Assembly (NCBI GenBank): GCA_026984935.1
Contig: JALSRD010000057.1
Coordinates: 1 to 54,787, forward strand
Direction: 5' to 3'
DNA from: Desulfobacterales bacterium
GTDB lineage: Bacteria; Desulfobacterota; Desulfobacteria; Desulfobacterales; JALSRD01
Length of the DNA stretch: 54,787 nt
Of the stretch, positions 50,678-54,787 are shown piece after piece. How positions within the stretch are numbered: the stretch's first letter is position 1; every line of letters begins with the position of its first letter. A program made the position numbers and the translations under genes. A model generated the notes under the pieces. It was not told the origin of the DNA, did not search any database, and worked only from the letters and a program-made list of their open reading frames with translations.

Positions 50678-53600
50678 ATGAAAGACAGACCCGTTATCGC
50701 CGTGGTCGGCATGGCCGGTATTTTTCCGGGCGCTCCGGACCTGGATACTTTCTGGCACAACATCATGTCCGGCGTGGATGCCTGTGCACCGGTGCGCCCT
50801 GAGCGCTGGCCGCTGGATCCACGCGAAATGGTGCGGACGGCACCCGCCCCGGACCGTGCCTATGGGGCCAACTGCTGCCTGCTCGACGATTTGGGCTTCG
50901 ATCCCCATGATTTTGATCTGGACGACGATTTTTCCGGGGGTTTGGACCCGCTTCACCAGCTGGTGCTGCAAACCGGCCTGCAGCTGGCCGCAGACGGACA
51001 ACGCCCGGTCTTCAGGCCCGAAACCACAGGACTGGTACTGGCGTCCATCGCGCTGCCCACCGACGGCGCCTCCCGGCTTTCACGCCAACTATACGGGCGG
51101 GCTTTTGCGGCCCGCCTGTTTGCAGAGCACCTGCCGAAAGAAGATCCGCCGGCCCTGACCGCCGGTGACTGCCGTGCCGCCCGCGTGACCGCCTTTCCGG
51201 CGGCTTTGTTGGCGCGCACCCTGGGACTGGGCGGCGGCAGCTACACGCTGGATGCCGCCTGCGCCTCCTCCCTGTTTGCAGTCCAGCTGGCCTGCGACGC
51301 ACTGGCCGACGGGCACTGCGACAGCATGCTGGCCGGCGGGGTCTCCCGGCCTGACTGCCTCTACACACAGGTCGGTTTCAGCCAGCTGCGGGCGCTTTCG
51401 TCCACCGGGCGCTGCGCGGCTTTCGACCGGCAGGCCGACGGACTGGTGGTTGGAGAGGGATGCGGTCTGCTGCTTTTGAAGCGCCTGGACGACGCGCTGC
51501 ACGACCACGATGAAATATACGGCCTGATTCGTGCCATCGGCCTTTCCAACGACATGCAGGGCAGCCTGCTGGCGCCCAGTGTCGAAGGGCAGTTGCGCGC
51601 CATGCGCAGGGCTTACGATCAGGCCGGATGGCGGCCTGCCGATGTGGATCTGATCGAATGCCACGGCGCCGGCACGCCGCGCGGCGATCTGGTCGAAGCG
51701 CGCAGTCTGGTTGACCTTTGGGGGCCCTCCGGCTGGCGCCGGGGCCAGTGTGCCATCGGATCGGTGAAAACCAATGTCGGGCACCTGCTGACGGCGGCCG
51801 GCGCGGCCGGTATGATCAAGAGCCTCCTGGCACTCAGGCACAAAACACTGCCGCCCACGGCCAATTTCAGTGCACTGCCCGCAGACAGCCCGCTGGCCGG
51901 CAGCCCTTTCCGGGTGCAGACCCTGCCGGCAAAATGGGAAACCCGCGGCGCCGGCACGCCACGCAGGGCGGCGGTCAGCGCGTTCGGCTTCGGCGGCACC
52001 AACGCACACCTGCTGCTGGAAGAATGGCAACCGGCAGCACGGACCTCCGGGGTTCGTGTGCCGGCCCGCCGGCCGCAGCGGACGCAACCCGCCGCCGACG
52101 TTGCGGCGGCTGTGGTCGGCATGGCCGCCTGCCTGGGGTCACTCGGCGACCTGCGGCAGTTCCAGGAAGCGGTTTTTCGCGGCCGCTCCATCATTGCCCG
52201 GCGGCCGCGGCAGCGCTGGAGGGGCTGCGACGCCCTGGCCGAACAGCTGCTGCAGGGGCGTGCGGCTTTCGGCGGCTACCTGCCCGATTTCACCTGCGAC
52301 CCGCTGATGTTCAACATCCCGCCCAGTGAACTCCCCGACATTCTGGTGCAGCACCTGCTGATGCTCAAAACCGCTGCCGCCGCCCTGGCCGATGCCGGCA
52401 TGCCCGCAAGGGCACAGCGGCCGGACATGGGGGCCGTCATCGGTATGGGCTTCGACATGCAGGCCGCCGATTTCCACGTACGCTGGTCCCTGGCCAACGA
52501 GGTTCGCCGCTGGAACCGGGAACGCGGTCTCGGCATGGACGACGAAGCGCTGCACCGCTGGCTTGCGCTGCTGCAGGACGCCTGCGCACCGCCGCTGACC
52601 GCCACGCGCACGCTGGGCGCGTTGGGATCCATGGTGGCCAGCCGCCTGGCCCGGCAGTTCGGCCTGGGGGGACCCAGCTTCGTGGTGTCTTCCGAAGCAC
52701 TCTCCGGCTTGACGGCTCTCGACATCGGCGTGCAGGCCATCCGGCGCCGGACCATGGACAGCGTGCTGGTCGGTGCCGTCGATCTGGCGGGCGATGTCCG
52801 CAATGTGGTTCTGCAGGACCGCTTGCGCCGGCTCTCGGCCGGAAACCGCGTTTGTGCCTTCGACGTTGCAGCAGACGGCAGCCTGCCCGGTGAAGGGGCC
52901 GTGGCCCTGGTTTTAAAACCGCTCGAGACCGCCCTGGCCGACGGCAACCGCATTTATGCCGTTATCCGGGGCACGGGCTCCGCCAGTTCCGGCCGCAACA
53001 TCGATTTCAACACCATGGCAGCGTCCTATCGCTCATCTTTGCGGCGGGCCGTCGATGCCGCCGGTATCCCACCGGCAGCCGTCGGATACGTCGAAACGCT
53101 CGGCTGCGGCGACCCCGATGGCGACCGCCTCGAAGCCCGCGCGCTGGAAGCGTTTTTCCACCCTGTGCCGGACCGTACGCGCCATGCCTGCGCCGTCGGG
53201 GCACTTGCCCCCAACATCGGCCACACGGGCTGCGTCGCCGGCCTGGCCGGCGTGGTCAAGGCCTGCCTGTGCCTCTATCAGCAAATCCTGCCGCCGCTGG
53301 TGAATTTCCAGCGCCCGGCACCGGGGCTGTGGCCTTCGAAACGCTTTCATTTCCCGCCTGCCGCACAGTACTGGCTGCACAACCGCAAGGCCGGACCCCG
53401 TCGAGCGCTGGCCGGCGCCTTTTCCACCGACGGCAACTGCGCGCATGTGCTGCTGGAGGAGCTGGACCGCGGCAAGCTCCCGGCGCTTTCCGGACCCCTC
53501 GAACGGTCCATTGAACAGGAACGCCGGCGGCCCTGCGGAGACGCGCCGGCGGCGCTCTTCGCGTTTTACGCCCGCAGCCGCGACGCACTGCCGCGGTTGC

Positions 53601-54787
53601 TGGACAACTTTTCCCGAAAAATTACATCCTGGCGCTCCGACGGCCTTTCTCTGGAGGCAGCCGCCGGGCGCTGGCACCGCGGAAATCGCAACCGGAAGCC
53701 CCCGGCCGCCCTGGTGCTGGTCAGCGAATCCTTCGAACGCCTGAACGCCCAGATCGAAACTGCACGGGCGGCCGTATGCGGCGGTGGTGCGCCGGCACCC
53801 GATGCGCTAAGCGGCATCTATCTGAACACACCGCATGAAATCCAAGGCGGGTCACTGGCGTTCGTCTATCCGGGATCGGGTAACACCTATCCGGGTATGG
53901 GCCGACGGCTGGGCGTCACATGGCCCGAGATTCTGCGGCAAATGGAACGCGAAACCCCATCGCTGAAAGACCAGTTCCAACCCCACCGCGTCATGCCCTG
54001 GCAGCGGTCCTGGACACAAGCCGCCGCCGCCCGTGCCGAAACGCGCCTGGCCGACGACCCACTGGCCGTTATCTGCGGCCAGATCACCTACGCCACGCTG
54101 ATGACGGCACTGCTCAGGCGACTGGGCATCGCGCCCCGGGCCGCCATCGGCTACAGCCTCGGAGAATCGTCCGCCCTGTTCGCATTGGGCGCCTGGCCGG
54201 ACCGCGAGGGCATGCTGGGCAGAATGCGCGCCAGCGACCTGTTCAGCCGCCAGCTGGCCGGCCCCTGCGCTGCAGCCCGCAAGGCATGGCGCATCGACGC
54301 CAAGGTCCCCTTCAACTGGGCCATGGCCATGGTCAAACGTCCGCGGCAGGCCGTTCGCGAGGCCATCGCCGCCTTTCCACTGACGCGCCTTTTGATCGTC
54401 AACAGCGCGGCAGAGTGTGTCATCGGCGGCGAACGCCGCCAGGTGCAGGCGGCCGTCCAGGCGCTTGCCGCCGATGCCGTCTACCTGCGAGGCACCACCA
54501 CGGTACACTGCGACGCCGTGCAAAGTGTCCGCGACACCTACCGCAACCTGCACCGCACCGCCACACGGCCCGTCGCCGGCATACGCTTTTACAGCTGCGC
54601 CTGGGCGCGCGCCTACGACCTCAACCCGGACACGGCCGCCGACTCGATCCTCGCCCAGGCCCTGGACGGCTTCGACTTTCCCGCGCTCATCCAGCGGGCT
54701 TATGCGGACGGCGTGCGCATCTTTGTAGAAACCGGGCCGCGCGCCTCGTGCACGCGCATGATCGCGGACATTCTGGCAGACCGCCCG
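50678..54787 (+). CDS. Second secondary-lipid synthase, KS-CLF-AT (runs off the window)
   Basis: The frame is open from ATG 50678 to the window edge, 1370 codons. A ketosynthase covers about 5-430 with intact Cys195 (LDAACASSLFAVQLA), His329 (ECHGAGTPRGD) and His369 (VGHLLTAAGAAG). A second KS-like domain at about 475-900 has Ala674 in place of the catalytic cysteine (VVSSEALSGLTALD, with Glu673) and no histidine at the second position (VETLGCGDPDGD), although IGHTGCVAGLAGV is kept, so it is a chain-length-factor-like domain. An acyltransferase follows at about 1065-1370 (VYPGSGNTYPGMGRRLG, catalytic Ser1160 in GYSLGESSALF). This KS-CLF-AT order is that of myxobacterial Pfa3 and thraustochytrid OrfB. 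Further domains (DH, ACP) probably lie beyond the edge. The ribosome site is weak. Confidence 0.92.
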   Translation, partial: MKDRPVIAVVGMAGIFPGAPDLDTFWHNIMSGVDACAPVRPERWPLDPREMVRTAPAPDRAYGANCCLLDDLGFDPHDFDLDDDFSGGLDPLHQLVLQTGLQLAADGQRPVFRPETTGLVLASIALPTDGASRLSRQLYGRAFAARLFAEHLPKEDPPALTAGDCRAARVTAFPAALLARTLGLGGGSYTLDAACASSLFAVQLACDALADGHCDSMLAGGVSRPDCLYTQVGFSQLRALSSTGRCAAFDRQADGLVVGEGCGLLLLKRLDDALHDHDEIYGLIRAIGLSNDMQGSLLAPSVEGQLRAMRRAYDQAGWRPADVDLIECHGAGTPRGDLVEARSLVDLWGPSGWRRGQCAIGSVKTNVGHLLTAAGAAGMIKSLLALRHKTLPPTANFSALPADSPLAGSPFRVQTLPAKWETRGAGTPRRAAVSAFGFGGTNAHLLLEEWQPAARTSGVRVPARRPQRTQPAADVAAAVVGMAACLGSLGDLRQFQEAVFRGRSIIARRPRQRWRGCDALAEQLLQGRAAFGGYLPDFTCDPLMFNIPPSELPDILVQHLLMLKTAAAALADAGMPARAQRPDMGAVIGMGFDMQAADFHVRWSLANEVRRWNRERGLGMDDEALHRWLALLQDACAPPLTATRTLGALGSMVASRLARQFGLGGPSFVVSSEALSGLTALDIGVQAIRRRTMDSVLVGAVDLAGDVRNVVLQDRLRRLSAGNRVCAFDVAADGSLPGEGAVALVLKPLETALADGNRIYAVIRGTGSASSGRNIDFNTMAASYRSSLRRAVDAAGIPPAAVGYVETLGCGDPDGDRLEARALEAFFHPVPDRTRHACAVGALAPNIGHTGCVAGLAGVVKACLCLYQQILPPLVNFQRPAPGLWPSKRFHFPPAAQYWLHNRKAGPRRALAGAFSTDGNCAHVLLEELDRGKLPALSGPLERSIEQERRRPCGDAPAALFAFYARSRDALPRLLDNFSRKITSWRSDGLSLEAAAGRWHRGNRNRKPPAALVLVSESFERLNAQIETARAAVCGGGAPAPDALSGIYLNTPHEIQGGSLAFVYPGSGNTYPGMGRRLGVTWPEILRQMERETPSLKDQFQPHRVMPWQRSWTQAAAARAETRLADDPLAVICGQITYATLMTALLRRLGIAPRAAIGYSLGESSALFALGAWPDREGMLGRMRASDLFSRQLAGPCAAARKAWRIDAKVPFNWAMAMVKRPRQAVREAIAAFPLTRLLIVNSAAECVIGGERRQVQAAVQALAADAVYLRGTTTVHCDAVQSVRDTYRNLHRTATRPVAGIRFYSCAWARAYDLNPDTAADSILAQALDGFDFPALIQRAYADGVRIFVETGPRASCTRMIADILADRP

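Overview
The window is about 54.8 kb of GC-rich bacterial chromosome. It holds some 34 convincing protein genes, no rRNA or tRNA, no CRISPR array and no insertion sequence. Gene content points to a Desulfobacterota (deltaproteobacterial) organism, probably an anaerobe of the Desulfobacteria. The grounds are an Aquifex-type aconitase, a Fur-FeoA/FeoA/FeoB iron locus, a GEMM-I riboswitch, a secondary-lipid (Pfa-type) synthase with myxobacteria-like gene order, and a dispersed intergenic repeat. The taxonomic placement is inference.

Left part (1-9700): the end of a pyruvate dehydrogenase operon (E1 alpha end, E1 beta, E2, E3), then aconitase, a 2-Cys peroxiredoxin, an MBL-fold hydrolase, and a leftward pair (coiled-coil protein, isochorismatase-like hydrolase). 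Region 9709-14889 is a leftward Gld-type ABC exporter operon (ATPase, permease, GldG-like auxiliary protein, DUF4340 protein). Two copies of a diverged 125-bp repeat lie in the leader regions of leftward genes here.

Middle part (15000-34433): a strong promoter feeds directly into a cyclic-di-GMP (GEMM-I) riboswitch ahead of an HU-type DNA-binding protein. A stand-alone histidine-kinase dimerisation domain protein follows. Then come an old-yellow-enzyme/dienoyl-CoA reductase-like flavoprotein, a DUF4186 protein, a D-2-hydroxyacid dehydrogenase, a tandem SagB-type nitroreductase, a beta-CASP nuclease, a sulfotransferase, a zinc-ribbon RDD membrane protein and an exported protein. A leftward set of coiled-coil, one-TM and TelA-like proteins lies next to an MscS channel. 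A secreted hypothetical protein and a membrane-anchored alpha/beta hydrolase end the section.

Right part (34434-54787): an apparently orphan cobalamin riboswitch (own promoter, own terminator, no gene) is read leftward, divergently from an iron operon encoding a Fur-FeoA fusion, FeoA and FeoB. XerD follows. The last 15 kb is a polyunsaturated-fatty-acid-synthase-like secondary-lipid cluster. It has a PfaD enoyl reductase, a PfaA-like megasynthase (KS-AT-one ACP-KR-DH) and a second megasynthase (KS-CLF-AT, running off the window). It is interrupted by a leftward GT-C glycosyltransferase/helicase pair. The single ACP and the unusual layout suggest a product other than classical EPA/DHA. This cluster, the riboswitch-HU unit and the orphan B12 riboswitch are the most interesting parts of the window.
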